A stretch of 64,000 nt of DNA. Origin: Datnioides undecimradiatus (lineage: Eukaryota > Chordata > Actinopteri > Lobotiformes > Datnioididae). The stretch is taken from positions 7,795,477 to 7,859,476 of the forward strand of contig WARS01000025.1 in NCBI GenBank assembly GCA_008933995.1. Direction: 5' to 3'. Shown in pieces: positions 21,690 through 33,986 of this stretch. The translations under genes were made by a program, and so were the position numbers. The notes beneath the pieces are model-generated. The model saw nothing but the letters and a program-made list of their open reading frames with translations, did not search any database and was not told where the DNA came from. The number at the start of each line of letters is the position of its first letter. The stretch's first letter is position 1.

Positions 21690-22150
21690 CGTACCATAAA
21701 CTGGTAAAGTGTGCAAGAATATCAAGGCACAACTTTGTGTGCAGCAGCCTGGTGCTGATTGCTCGAGACTTAATCGGTTATCCACAGCGGATCTGGCGCG
21801 AGTAATCACACTTTGACAATGAGCGCCACTTAAATTAGACACCGCAGATGGAAAACATACCTGCCACCTTCACGAAAGCTCTAGAGGGAGATAATCAGCT
21901 AAAGGAGAGAGACGTCATACAGACAAGCTGTTATGGATGAGAGATGCTGTGGAGACAAAAAGTAATTAATTTTCGAGTCTGTCTTGCTGGCTTTGTTGCC
22001 ATAACTGGAGTAAAACTTTTGCTTGTGAAGATTCACGGTCCAAGAAAGCTACAGGCAAATTGCTTTTGATTTACAAAGACGAATTGAAATGTTGATTACA
22101 CGAGTCCTAAGTTGAATTATTGCATCAGCTGCATGTAAGAGATGCAAAAA
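21690..22150. other. Candidate conserved noncoding element
   Basis: Long non-repetitive block with GACTTAATCGG, GAGTAATCACAC, AAATTAGACACC, GATAATCAGC, AAAGTAATTAATTTTCG, GCAAATTGC and GAATTATTGCATCAG motifs. Both TAATC and TAATTA classes of homeodomain core recur. The inference is from composition alone. Confidence 0.3.
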
Positions 22151-22215
22151 GTGGGATTTTGGCGCTAAAATGTATAGACAGTGACCGACGAATTGGAAAA
22201 CAAGAGAGTTTGTAG

Positions 22216-22258
22216 CCAAGCTAGCTTCTCAATTAGCTAATTAATGCTAATTGTTAGA
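22216..22258. repeat. GCTAGC/TTAGC cluster
   Basis: A short run of AAGCTAGC, ATTAGCTAATTAATGCTAATT and TTAGATAAAGC, like other GCTA-type clusters in the window. Confidence 0.4.
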
Positions 22259-22294
22259 TAAAGCACTAAGCAGGAAGGTGGGAAACACTAACCC

Positions 22295-22326
22295 TATTCT
22301 ATTCAACTTCTATTCTATTCAACTTC
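22295..22326. repeat. 16-bp tandem duplication
   Basis: TATTCTATTCAACTTC occurs twice in direct succession. Confidence 0.9.
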
Positions 22327-23540
22327 TGTCTTATTTGGGTGCATTACACTGGACAAGCATCCAAGCTGCTTATAGCCGCTGTTGTGCATGAAGGAGTAAA
22401 GCAGCCCCCCCCTGTTCGAGCTGCATTTTGGTTGGATTACAGTTTTAAGATCACTAATGGCCGCCCTCCACGTCTGAAGACGAGCCAGTTGCGGGCGAGA
22501 GTTATCCGGCTAATAGATGCTGAGAGGCGGCCGTTTTTTCAGAGAAAGTCAGTGTTGATTGTGCGAAAGAAGCCATGAATATTTAAAGCAAATTATAATG
22601 AGAGGCTTACTTTTGTGAGGCACTTAATGGTCTCTAAGTTATAGATGAGCGGTCAAAAGGTTGAAGCCGATGTGAGAGCTCAGGAGAAAGCCATAACTCT
22701 TGGAGCGAGTTAATTGGTAGCTGCTGTTGTCTCTCGGTACGTTCCCAGCGCCGATGCTTCCTCACTTCCTTTTTCCTTTCTGTCACCGGTGTCTTCTTTT
22801 TCCTTGTTTTGCAGCCTCCCCCCTCCTCGTTCTTGCTTTGTTTCATGCCCCCTTCTTCTTCATCTCCCGCTTCACTCATGCTCACCTACAATCAAGGATG
22901 TTTATATTGAACCATACAGCACGGTGCGACCGCCGGGGCGGGTGGAACCGAGCCTGTTGTCATAAAATAACAGCAGCACTGGCTTTTAATGAGCCTGTGT
23001 AGTGGCTCTTAAAGCAGGCATCCCATACATCAATGTATAAAATGGTTGTAAACTTATAGGAGGAGTTTTGCTCGAGAGAGATAACAAGACGCGCCGACTT
23101 TGTGCTCACTCGGCAAAAAGTGGAGCCGGTCAATACCTGAGACGCTAAACAGGTAACGCCGATCGATCAAGTTCACTCTTTCATCACTGAGGAGCCGACG
23201 GCGCTGACGGCGGGCTCAGACACCCGAGCCAAACAAGTCGATTTTATCTCTCCAATGCATGTCTTCTGCCATGTTGCAGAATGTATTATTCATTATAAAA
23301 GGAGGGGGGAAGAAGTGTTTGGAGCTGTTTACCATGGTGCGTTCCCACGTCATCATTCATTATTTCTCAATTCAACTTTTCCCAGTGTTTATTGTTCTAT
23401 GCTGAATTACAAAACATATATGTACATAGCATGGGCTGAGCTGTCTGAGCTGAGCCAGTGCTTTAATTAAAGAATCTCGGCCATGTTTCCTTATTGTCTG
23501 ACTGTGTCACTTCACTGGTAACATACTCCAGCACCAGATG
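22327..23540. other. Noncoding stretch with pyrimidine-rich tract
   Basis: A pyrimidine-rich segment occupies about 22750-22880, including an acceptor-like CCTTGTTTTGCAG at about 22804-22816. After it, 22900-23060 is non-repetitive with TGTCATAAAATAACAGCAG and CTTTTAATGAGCC, which looks regulatory. No framed exon is recognised. Confidence 0.35.
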
Positions 23541-23548
23541 TAAATCAT

Positions 23549-23975
23549 CATGTTTGCTGCATATAATCACAGGTTCTTGTCGTTAGCATGTTGGCAGCTA
23601 ACCAGCAGACTCAACATTAGCATTCAGAGGGTCATGTTTGCAGCATACAGGGTCTTGTTATTAGCATGTTGGCAGCTAACCACCAGTTGCAACATTAGCA
23701 TTCAGAGGGTCATGTTTGCAGCATACAGGGTCTTGTTATTAGCATGTTGGCAGCTAACCACCAGTTGCAGCATTAGCATTCAGAGGCTCATGTTTGCAGC
23801 ATATAATCACTGGTCCTTGTCGTTAGCATGTTGGCAGCTAACCAGCGGTTGCAACGTTAGCATTCAGAGGGTTATGTTTGCAGCATATAATCACTGGTCC
23901 TTGTCGTTAGCATGTTGGCAGCTAACCAGCGGTAGCAACATTAGCTTTCAGAGGGTCATGTTTGCAGCCCGACTT
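23549..23975. repeat. 84/78-bp minisatellite, five full units
   Basis: Units begin CATGTTTG (TATGTTTG in the fifth) at 23549, 23633, 23711, 23789, 23873 and 23957, so the spacings are 84, 78, 78, 84 and 84 bases. Each carries TTAGCATGTTGGCAGCTAAC and CATTAGC(A/T)TTCAGAGG. The 78-base type lacks six bases around CATATAATCAC. All spacings are multiples of three, so the repeat stays open in one frame and creates a 253-codon plus-strand frame (23550-24311) with a repeated MFAAY...LACWQLT...IQR pattern. I judge that frame fortuitous: no splice context, no known family, and the tail past 24 kb is unrelated. Confidence 0.95.
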
Positions 23976-23979
23976 GCAG

Positions 23980-25190
23980 CTGGCTTTTTTAAAACTCTCT
24001 GCATTGCTACCAAACCCTTTTTTGCATCTGTTGCTGTCGACACTTCCTTAAAACTGTCTTGTTTCTCTTCATCTTCCCAAACCAATGAACCCTGTTTGAG
24101 TCTTAAAAGCAGCCCGGTGCACTTTTCACAGGTTTGTATAGATTTTAAGGTCCTTTTATGTCAGTTCTTGATCAATAAGTCAATCAAAACCAGTTACTGT
24201 CTTATTCCTGGAAGTGAGGACTTTGCATTTATGAACTGTGCATGTATGAGTTGTTCACTCAGTCAAGAAATCATTAACACAGCTAATCTCTTCCGTAACG
24301 TCTGCAGCTGAACTTTTCACATCTAACGTTTCGTTGTCTCGACCGGTTGCTGGTCCGTCCAGTCAAGTGCAGTGTCATTAACCGGGAGGTTGCAGACTAA
24401 GTCATGTGGTGCATATAAGTCGAATATTAAGCTCTGGTCTTCGACAACTCCTGAGGGAAATATTTGGCTACTTAGCCGCTAAATGCTCCAGTTGCTATCA
24501 GTGCTGGGGAGGCAGAGCACAGTGGCTTTATCAGTGCTAAGAGGAGTGGATGGAAACAAGACTGAGGGAAATCAGTGAGGTTGCATGTTGTAAGGACTCG
24601 CTGGGCTAAAAGCAGAGCGAAGCAGATCTGAGAAACACTTTGATATTGCACAGGTTAAAGGTTACGACTAACCCTAACCGCAGCTTTGACCACAATAAAA
24701 CTACCATCAAGGAAGAGAAAACACCTAAAAATCCTTTGTATTTCTGATTTACACCATAAATGAGCTGATATAGCATGGCCCCCTTTTCTCCCAGGAGCAG
24801 CTAATTACGTTAGAATTTAAACAGATAATTGCGACATTTAGGAGGTCCCGGTTGGCGATTCATACTAATAGCTGGTTGAGCGTTTCATCCCCAGAACATA
24901 CACAAGTTTGTCGAAATCACAAGTGGGCGACTGATGACGTCAATTCAAAAATCCTTTTTCAAATGAAACTTTGAAAACTTTGCAAAGCTCCACACTCATC
25001 TGAAGTAAGCAATGCAATTATGATCTGTTGTCAAGATGGTGAAACTAGGAGAGTAAGGCCCAGGGTGGAAATAACTTTGGTTAATTATTAATATCGTGTT
25101 AAGTATTTTTGTCTGTGGCTTTATGTGCTTCCCAGCGCTGTGAAACAGTTTTCAACTAACCATGTCAAAAAAGGGTAACGGGGTCATTGT
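23980..25190. other. Unannotated noncoding stretch
   Basis: Past the minisatellite the sequence is unique. It includes one full CRE octamer TGACGTCA at 24935-24942, about what chance predicts. No gene. Confidence 0.45.
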
Positions 25191-25193
25191 TGT

Positions 25194-25290
25194 GTCTGTT
25201 TGCATGCTGGGTCTGTTTGCATGCTGTGTCGCTCTATGTGTGTGCGTGGAGCGTGGTGCGTGCGCGCGTGTGTGTGTGTGTGTGTGTGTG
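25194..25290. repeat. 17-bp duplication and (GT)n microsatellite
   Basis: GTCTGTTTGCATGCTGG is followed directly by GTCTGTTTGCATGCTG, and a GCGC-to-GT transition leads into about twelve GT units at 25267-25290. Confidence 0.9.
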
Positions 25291-28200
25291 CCCGTGTTTG
25301 TTTACTGTAGATCAACAAATTTCAAATGAGCCACTCAGCCTCTCAAGACTTGATGAAACGCCAACGTTCGCCTGCGTTTTACGAAAATAGCCTCTCTTTT
25401 GTCGAAAGGGACGCGGGCGATTTTAAAGCGAGACCTGCAACTTTGCGGCGATTGCAAGTCGCTCGCTGATTTCATTTATTTATATTTACTATACGCGCTG
25501 TATAACACGAGAGCACGTCGACACGCGGACCTGTCGCCCCACATAGTTTACCCTCCAGCTGACTCATTAAGCAGCATGTTGTTTCTCACAATGTGTGAAA
25601 TGACTCTGCCGTTCGTTTGAATTGAGTCCGGGAGGAGCCTGCAGTGTTTCCACCTGAGTGTTATTAACATGTCCCATGCATGCTGCTCCAGTCAATCGGC
25701 TTAAAAGGGAAAGCCCCTCTCTTTGTCGATAACCAATATGCCCGCTGCCTGCCTGTTTCTCCCTCTTCTGCGTGCACCCGACGCTTCCCCGTCTTCCTCT
25801 GCCGCATGTTATTCACTTTCTGCCTCACAAGACATCATTAATAACACTATTTTTGTGAAAACAAATTGTATCGTAGGATAATTCAACACATTTCGTCCAC
25901 CCGGTGGATTGCTCTATTCCTCTGTGAGATAAGGTGCTAAGGCGTGAAAATGCTCATCTTGCTCCATATTCCTTCAATAAGCGCCGATTTCTACTTTTCA
26001 CACGTTCCGTCGTTTGCTGCTCTTATTTAGTTATTTCTGCTGCCAAGCCATGAAAAACCAAGGAGAGGCGGTCACTTTGTGGACTTAATGCTAAGTCTTG
26101 CTTAACAAAAGGAGTCAACACTCTCAGTCTGATCTAATTTCAACGTGTGGAACTCTCACTTTCTCCTGCACACACCCACTCATCATACCTCTCAGGTCTC
26201 ATTTAACAAGTTAGAAAGGAAAATTGCTGTGATCCGCAGAGACTATTAGCTTCTCAGCAGAGCCTTTGGCAGCGCTGCGGTCCCATCTGCAATCATGCGT
26301 CTCTCTCTATACTTAGACACACCTTTGCTTTCCAGAATCCTACACGGCAATTAAAAATGCACAATCGACTCATCTTAAACATATCCATCAAAGGCAGGTT
26401 CTGGGTCGCCGTACCCACACCTGCCGAGGCTCACACTCCTACATAAAACAACACAGGTTCACCTTTAGGGGTTTTTGCACCAGTGGTCCAGTGAACATAC
26501 AACCTGAATTGCAGTTAACTTCAACTACAGTGAATGATTTGTCTACTTTTTCAATCATAAAGAGAAGAAGACAATCATTTCTCCTTCTTACCTGCATCAG
26601 AAAATATATTTCCTACATTCATACCTAAAAGATTAAAGATTTTAGACCCCCCTCTGAAATGGACTGTACCATTTCCTAGCCTCGATGTTGGCTGAACATG
26701 CTTCCTCCCCATCATTTCAGTGGCTAGCATTTCAGTGGTTGGCTAGTTAAGCACTTATTATTTACCTGTGCCTTAAAGGGGATCTTCATTACTTTCAACT
26801 TTAACCCTATTTTGTCATGTTTTAGTGCATTAACAACTAATTTGGATGTTTGTTTTTTTAAATTGGTCCAGTATTAAGATAGCTGCTAGCCAGGTACACG
26901 CTACAACTTAAAATATTGGGCAATTGCACAAAGAGCATCTGCTCAGAGTGTTTGTTTTAACCACTGACAGACTCAGATTGTTGCATTGACATCATGAAAT
27001 TCTGCTTTTCTGCATCCTGCTGCAGGTCAACACAGTAGCATTAGCTAATAGCATTAGCTCCCGCCTGTTCTGCAGCAGCTCCCTCCAGTCTTTAAACAGT
27101 ATGTTTCTTCAGGAAGTTGTGCTTTGGTTCAGGATTTCATGCATGCTCCCTGCATCCCCCGATGGTCAGCATTGACAGCAATTAGCCACAGCTTTAGCAT
27201 GTCCCGATCCAACAGAGGCAGCCTGCGAAAGCCGGGCTGCGCGTTGCGCGACGTGTTTTTGCAGCGGTTCAGAGACGTGCAGCTATGAACCGTTTTGTCT
27301 CTGATCTTTTAGAGACGCTAAGCTTCGATTTCAGTCCTCCACAACGACAAACTCTTCACAGCGCTCCTCTCTCTGACTCTCACTCGCGTCTCCGCGGCTG
27401 ACTTCCTGCATCGGGGCGACTCTCACAACTGTCACCAGACATCAGAGCAGCACTTCTCCGTTTCATAGTGCTGCCTGACAGTGTTAATCACAATCTGAGT
27501 CTGCCGTGGAAGAAAGCAAAACACTCTCAGTGGACGTACATTGACAGCGTGCATTTGCTCTGTATTGGACATTATAGCCTGTTTCCTGGCCAACAGCTGA
27601 TCAATACTGGACCAGTTTCAAACACTGCTGTCCCCAGTAGTCATTCAGACACCAGATAATGTAAAAATAGGGTCCAGGTTGAATTTACAGTATTTACAGT
27701 TAATCTAACTGGCTCAGCGCTGACATTTGACGTTTTTTTGAAAATGGTGTTTTGATGCATGTGCTCTTAACCGGAAGGACCGGCCAATCAGCTGCACACG
27801 GAGTAGGAGTTTAGTGTTTGGACTGCCCACAAAGTGTTATTTGTACACGGATGGAAGACACCCAGCTGCTGCACACTCGTCTGGCGGAGACCTGCACTCT
27901 CCTCTCTTGCAGTTTGTGGCGATAAGAACGCGGGGAGCAATTATGAGCACGATTTAGAGTTTTTTTCCGTCATCAATAGCTCTGCTGGGTTGTATAAAAG
28001 CTAAACAGCAGCGTGTTTTCTTGCTGATTAAAATTCCTTTGGTCCTCACTTTACAGACTTCTAATGCATCAGTTCCAGAGATTACTGTGTCTTATGTGAA
28101 GAAACAAGGCAACCACCCAAATAGATTCCAAATTAAATGTGTTATTACTGTAATGAATGGATGCACATTCGTAGGGAAACTATTAAAATCAGCCACAGAT

Positions 28201-28725
28201 GTAGAGGGAAAGTGTTTATAGTAGCTAGTGAACAAACGGTTTGAAGTTCAATTGCGCGTTAGTGTTTGAACGTGACCCCGGGAGGTGTTAGTTTTAGCAG
28301 TTTTCAGCCGTAGTAGTTCTTTTTTAAACCCAAGCCGGGGACAAGGAATCAACTGAAAATACAGGACTCACGGCCAAACACAAACCAAATCTGCACAGCC
28401 GCCCGTGTCTGCGCGCACTGAGCTGGCACGTCAGGCTGCGACCACTACACGGTTTCATCAAGCTGCACGTCTCGGTCGCATTTTGGGGATGAAACACTGA
28501 AATACTGACACAGCTTCTGCGTCGAATTGCACAGCTGGAATCAGGGTGATGCTTTCTGCCCAGAAACATCAGAAATTCTCGGCGTATCTCACTATTTCGG
28601 ATTATTTTCTAAAGCTGGCCTCGTGTCCTTCAGGATTTTGTTATCTTCCCTCCTTCCTGCTTTGGTTTTTCTTTCCCAGCCAATAAAAAAATAAAAACTA
28701 CAGTACAGTCAATCTACTGTCATCG
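25291..28725. other. Unannotated noncoding stretch
   Basis: Long single-copy region. Sub-blocks near 26875-27062 hold several GCTAGC/TTAGC motifs (AGCATTAGCTAATAGCATTA). A GC-richer block at 27220-27420 has several CpG pairs but no exon I can frame. No recognised repeat element or RNA gene. Confidence 0.45.
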
Positions 28726-28749
28726 TCTCTGCTGCCAGCCTGTCAAATA

Positions 28750-29155
28750 CATATATATATTATTGGAAAAATGTATATAACGCGTGTTTTTATCCACACA
28801 GACTGTATGCACATGCACACACACGACATTTAGTAACCACTCTCCTGTAACATTTCCTGAGAACCTCAACCAAAGCATCCTATGGGGTCACCAGCCCCCC
28901 TCATACCCGGCGCTCTAAATGCATTAACATTGTTCCGAACCATTAAATGAATTTTCACACAGCACACCACAAAGGCAGAGTACACAATGTAAGACATGAT
29001 TCAATCACCGGGAGACATTCCTCGCTGGGCAATATTTTCACATCGGGCCGGAGTTTCCCCGCGGGTCAGCGTCCGTCATAAGGGTGGATAATTTACCATG
29101 ATGGGCTCATTGTGCTGCAGCCACTCGGCGTGAAGGACAATGAAATAAAAAAAAA
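28750..29155. other. Candidate conserved noncoding element
   Basis: It begins with a short TATATATATATTATTGG stretch and continues with TGCATTAACATTG, CATTAAATGAATTTTC, CAATGTAAGACATGATTCAATC, GGGCAATATTTTCAC, GGATAATTTACCATGATGGG and GACAATGAAATAAAA. Non-repetitive sequence with a high density of ATTA-type cores. It ends in an A-tract/T-tract at 29147-29167. Not verified by alignment. Confidence 0.3.
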
Positions 29156-29167
29156 ATTTTAAAAAAA

Positions 29168-30205
29168 GGAGGGAACACACATGTGCATATCAAACAGCCG
29201 CGACCGAAATCCCCAACAGCTGAAACTTCCCGGCGTGCGCGGTCGGGAATCAAAAGAGAAAAGGAGTCGATTTAAGTGTTTTAGCTCGGGTCTATTCTCG
29301 CAGAGCTCAGGGGGGATAAGACTGATCCCAGTCAATGTTTATAATTTATACTTCCACCTGCCAGTGTTTCTGTGTTTCCACCGCCTCAGTGCGCAGAAAT
29401 GAATTTTCATAAAAGACTAAATGAGTATCTGTTATTAAATTAAATGCTATAGGTGTTGTTCTCCCTCGTGTTCGACACTAAAACCACGCGTTTGAGCGGT
29501 TTAACCCCCGCGAGCTTCAAAACGCTAACTTCTGGAGTGCGTTCATCACAGTGCTTTCTTCAAATAAAGTCGGGGACGGGGAGAGTCGTTCCTCTCCAGC
29601 AGCGTGCATGTACAGAAAGGCGTGATGGGAAGCCAGTCATGCATATTGTCCCGTTGCGACAGCTGCTATCACAGGCGCGGGCAAACAGCAGAGGCAGTGA
29701 TTAAGGTACAAGGTTTGAGTCGATGATTAATGGTGTGTACTTTTTGTTCTGTGCATGAGAAGAATGTATATGTATTTTTATTATTATTTGTCCAGAATAA
29801 TGAAAACAAATGAGCAAAAGATGGAATAAAACCATAGATTTCTTGTGTCCAGTAAAAGGAGATACATGAAACTCATTTGTTGTTCAGCATAGGGAACGTG
29901 TTTTATTGATTGCATTGGACTTAAAGCAGGAAAGACATGCCACCGAGCTAAAGACAGCCGACGCTTTGAAAGTGCTGAAACATGATATTAATCCAAATTC
30001 AATTTCTCTACAGCATTTGTTTCAACGGTAACGAGATAGAAAAAGCTGCAAACTCACTCATGTTTTTGACACATACATGCGTGATCCATTATGGCTGCTT
30101 CGAACCGGCAATTAGCGTGAACATTGTTAACACATCCTGGTTTTCATCTCGAAGAAAAGGCAGAAGAAGGGCGGATTAATGAACACGCACAAGGGAATGT
30201 GGGTC
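29168..30205. other. Unannotated noncoding stretch
   Basis: Unique sequence with moderate CpG near 29180-29320 and 29480-29700. Short unrecognised frames only. Confidence 0.45.
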
Positions 30206-30212
30206 TGAGAGG

Positions 30213-30262
30213 TGCAAAAGAGCCATAAAGATGCACAAAAAGACCACAAAGAGACACAAAGT
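30213..30262. repeat. Degenerate AAAGA-CACAAA minisatellite
   Basis: Successive GCAAAAGAGCCATAAAG, ATGCACAAAAAGACC and ACAAAGAGACACAAAG phrases resemble a fish minisatellite built from alternating GACCACAAAGA and GACACAAAATG units. Only about two and a half degenerate units remain. Confidence 0.55.
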
Positions 30263-31730
30263 GCATCTGGGTGTGGTGCACCGTTTAGTTTCGGTGTCTT
30301 TCTCCACTTTTGGGCCATTTACACGTCTGAGCGCAGGGGTCCATCGTCTCATAATCTGTCCATCCTCGTTTGGTTTCATTCCATATCTCTCCACTTTCTT
30401 TATTTTCAATTTCCCCCCCCAAAAAAAACGCCCAGTTCCAGATGATTTATGTGTCCTGTCAACTGAAATTTAACCAGCCTCTTTTTAGGAATAAACTTAC
30501 TTCTGTCAACTCGCTCCACAGCTGCGGTGCCAAGAGTTTCGGCATCTCAGTTACCTGATACTTAAAAGACTGATGTCTGGAAGAGAGAACTGGAAAGCCG
30601 TGTTAGGAACGGCTTTAAGGTTTTATTGATTAAAGTGCTAAATCTCTGACAAGCTACGGGTCCAGTGCACTTCTCCACAATGTGTTATTAATTCATTGCT
30701 CACGCCTGTATGTACACTGTCGGCAGTGTGGGGGCATGTGTGGAGGCGTTGGAGAGGGAGGCACAGAGAGAGAGTAAAGACCGTTAATATATTTATAGTT
30801 TTAATAAATTGAATTGAAGCTAAAGGCCGATCTATAATGCTGCAGATGTTCTGTTTTATATTCTTTGTACATCAATACGCACCACCAGAATCCTGCAGAG
30901 CCCCATTTAAAAGACTGATGTTACTGTGGAGCGATCATGTGGGGGAGTGTAAGGACCCTTGTGTACACGTCCATACCAGACTGCGGCGAGTCGATATATC
31001 GAATTTCGCTCTCGCCGGACGTGAAAACGTGATAATGTTTTGGATCACTTCTCTTGATCACTTGGTTGGCAAATTATGAAGCCGCAACAATCGGAAGCAG
31101 CTTACATTGATCGGTGAAGCCCTGCCGCAGGGTTACTTGTAACCTCCCTACCAGGAGCACCCTGGTTCGCTCAATAGCGCTTGCACGCTCAGCAATCAAA
31201 TTATACAGATGATGCCTCGGTGGGAGGGGCACTTTAGCCCGAAGCAGATGTGGAGCAGGTACTGTGTCGTGGTTAAAATGGGACCTAAAACGGGACTCTC
31301 AATCTATATGTAGTGCAGGTTAATTGGTGCTTGCACAACCAAATGGCATCTAATCTTCACGAAAGGACAATTTAAGTAGCCTTTCCACTGGGACTGTGTT
31401 GACCTTGTGCACTGGTAAAATGTTTGTTTGAGCTTTTAAATCATAACGACCTTCATTTCATTATATTGCCGATGGTTACGAACCGTAAAATGTGACCATA
31501 TCCTATAAAACCCCGGGAAGAGTCACTGTGTCTGCAGCTTGTGTCCTTTGCACGGCGACACCTTTAGGATATTCCCAGTTCTCCTCTACCCCAATAAACC
31601 TGTTTTTCGGCAGTGTGTTCCCTACAACGTGTGTTAAAACTGGACGACGTCACTGTCCCCGATGTTTTCGAGTTTAAAACTAGCGATAATAACGCAAAAC
31701 AAAGTGTACAGTGACATTTCGAACTGCGCG
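30263..31730. other. Unannotated noncoding stretch
   Basis: Unique DNA with a C8/A8 junction near 30413-30428. No supported gene or repeat. Confidence 0.45.
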
Positions 31731-31734
31731 TTTT

Positions 31735-31870
31735 GGAGTTAAATTTAGAGACGTATTCATTATGAAGCCAGTCTCAAAACCCATCAGCTAATCATGCATG
31801 ATTAGTCTCTGGGGGGAACGAGCAGTACCATGGGACTGCAGTGCAATGATTAAAAGTAATCACTCTTTAC
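31735..31870. other. Candidate regulatory block with 18-bp perfect palindrome
   Basis: CTAATCATGCATGATTAG at 31788-31805 equals its own reverse complement over all 18 bases. It presents two inverted TAATC cores, the K50 homeodomain (Otx/Pitx/Gsc class) type, around a central ATGCAT. Flanks carry TATTCATTATG, CAATGATTAAAAGTAATCAC and no simple repeat. About 0.24 such palindromes are expected by chance in 64 kb with equal base frequencies. Confidence 0.4.
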
Positions 31871-33630
31871 ACCCACACATGAAATAAGTAAAAAAGCCAA
31901 ATGAAAGGTACAATTACACATATACTGCAAATAAATATGTTTGTCGTCTGCATTCATCCCTGTAGTTTCGTTTTGCAGAGAATTGAATTTCTTTAAACAT
32001 TACTGGGGCGAGCAGTCTCCCGTAACGTAGCCAGGCGTTCTCATTTCTTCACGCCATGAAGTCTGTACGCTGTGTTTTATGGTTATTGGGGTAGTTACAC
32101 CACTGAGGAACGAAGGAGACACGGATAAAACAGACGAGTGCAAAGAGAAGCTTATTGGAAACATCATTTAAAAAACAAAACATCCTAAGGGTTTGAATTA
32201 AGAGTGAGCGCTATCTTGCTTTGTTTTTAATGTGCTTGTGCAGGAGGGCATTTCATACTTTGTGGGTTGTTTTTTTTTATAAAAGATCGTATTTGGTGTA
32301 AATAAATGCATTCATTATGATTTTTTGCATATTTACTGAACCCGACTGCCTGAAAACATGGGCCGCTCAGATACTGACGTGACGATTCAAGACGACCAGG
32401 GACTCAAAGGAGTTTGCTGTTGCTGTAATAATTGAATATTCACAAGACGAATATGAGCTGTTTGGCTGAAGAATTGAGCTCAACTGTGTTGCTGATATAA
32501 TAGAAGTTGAGTAGGATTAACAGATCATGGGTAAAAGCAAAGATGGCCTTGTAGCAGGTGCTCAAATCGCTTTTGATGTTGATGTATTCAGATAGAAATG
32601 GAAACCATTCCAACAACAAGGACCAGGGCAAGGACACTCCCCGTGCGGACTTCAGTAAGTAACTCTGGTAGCATCATAATAGACTTTTTCCTTAAAGCAA
32701 TGCATTGCAAAAGTCGAGAAAGCTCTGACCTTTACAATATTCTTTCAATGTCACAAGGCTGCAATTCCTACATTCTTTGTATTAAACTGGAATATTAGAT
32801 CAGAGTCGGTGACACCATCTATTCTTTCCCTTGTGGTGGCTCAGATCATATTCAGCGGTATTACAAGTTGCTGTCGTTGCTCTTTAGAGCGAATAACTGC
32901 CGTGAAAGAGGCTGTCAATGCACTAAAATGGGCTGAGCTCATCAAGAAAAACAGGTGTTTAAAATGGATTTGATCTGCACAGGAATGAAAAGTGATATTG
33001 TGCTCGGTGCTACAAAGTAGTTGCAATAAGTAGTGCACCCAGAACGGCGCCCTGTGGCACTCCATGAGGGGTTTTTATTCAGTTAATGAGAAGTTTTAGC
33101 TTCTTACGACAGAAACGTTACACAAAAACTGAAACCAAAATGATTTTAGAGTTGTGTCTGAGGCCTCCACCCTGTTTTCTTTAACACATAATCTAATTTA
33201 GGACTAGTTTTACACCAAAGGCTTGTCTGCTGAGCTTTGCCAAGTCGAGCCACTTTTCCCGCACATCAGAGTGAAAGCTAAATGTGAAATGCTCAGTTTG
33301 TTTTGCGTCATTAAGGCCATTTTGCCAGTTTAAGTGGCTGTTATAGCTGTGTTTAACTGGCTATAACAGATGTCAGTTCATCTGAACATCCACAACCTCT
33401 CTTTGACATAATCGAAGACGAGTTTCAGCGTGTGCAAACAAATTCTCTGCACTCCGTGGGAAATACGTGAGCTCCTACACCGTTTCCATTGTCAACCACC
33501 AGCCTCGCTCAGCGTTAATTTAATTGATTCATTACAACAGACGCAGTCACGCAGGATGCCGGGGACCCTCATGAGCGTTAAACACCTTAGCTTTTCATTC
33601 AACCAGCTGTTTCAAATTACTTAGATCTCT
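31871..33630. other. Unannotated noncoding stretch
   Basis: Unique AT-rich sequence. A weakly exon-like segment at 32592-32656 sits between GATGTATTCAG and a GTAAGT donor string, but its translation is low-information and I do not call it. No repeat family recognised. Confidence 0.4.
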
Positions 33631-33639
33631 CCAGTGTTC

Positions 33640-33925
33640 ATTAATGGAAAACGGCGATAAAATATTCATGAAAGTTGATGAAGCTAGCACAAAATACGCC
33701 GTAATTAAATTATCTGGCTTGTTTGTGCGAAGCTTAGCGACTGCAAACCTAAAGGATATATTTATAACTTACAACCCATGTTTGTATTATTCATATGAAG
33801 GAGTTGAGTCGGAAAAGGCGCGCAAGATTGCAAGTGACAGGAACGAGGAAATGTATTTAACAGGCATAATGGGGAACTCCCTGATGAAGGTTTTGCACTG
33901 GATCCACACTTGGATGGGCACATGG
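33640..33925. other. Candidate conserved block, 108-codon open frame
   Basis: The block has TACGCCGTAATTAAATTATC, CGAAGCTTAGCG, GGATATATTTATAAC and GTATTATTCATATGAAGG motifs and is open on the plus strand from 33644 to 33970. The translation has no domain or signal I recognise, and an 88-codon minus frame overlaps it. I favour noncoding regulatory DNA over a gene, with low certainty. Confidence 0.3.
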
Positions 33926-33971
33926 CTTATAAAAACTGGTAGAGCGTGGTGGATATTGTTGAAAACATAAA

Positions 33972-33986
33972 GGTAGGTAGGTAGGA
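33972..33986. repeat. (GGTA)n short array
   Basis: AGGTAGGTAGGTAGG, about three and a half tetranucleotide units. Confidence 0.85.

Noticed and set aside
23550-24311. 253-codon open frame as a gene
   Set aside because: It is generated by a minisatellite with unit lengths divisible by three, lacks splice or start context and resembles no known protein.
24667-24682. Telomere-like CTAACCCTAACC
   Set aside because: Fewer than two hexamers, so it is not an interstitial telomeric array.
24935-24942. Full CRE octamer TGACGTCA
   Set aside because: An 8-base word is expected about once in this length, and no promoter context surrounds it.
32592-32656. Exon-like segment between ATTCAG and GTAAGT
   Set aside because: The polypyrimidine tract is poor and the translation is low-information. 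Such acceptor/donor pairs are frequent by chance.
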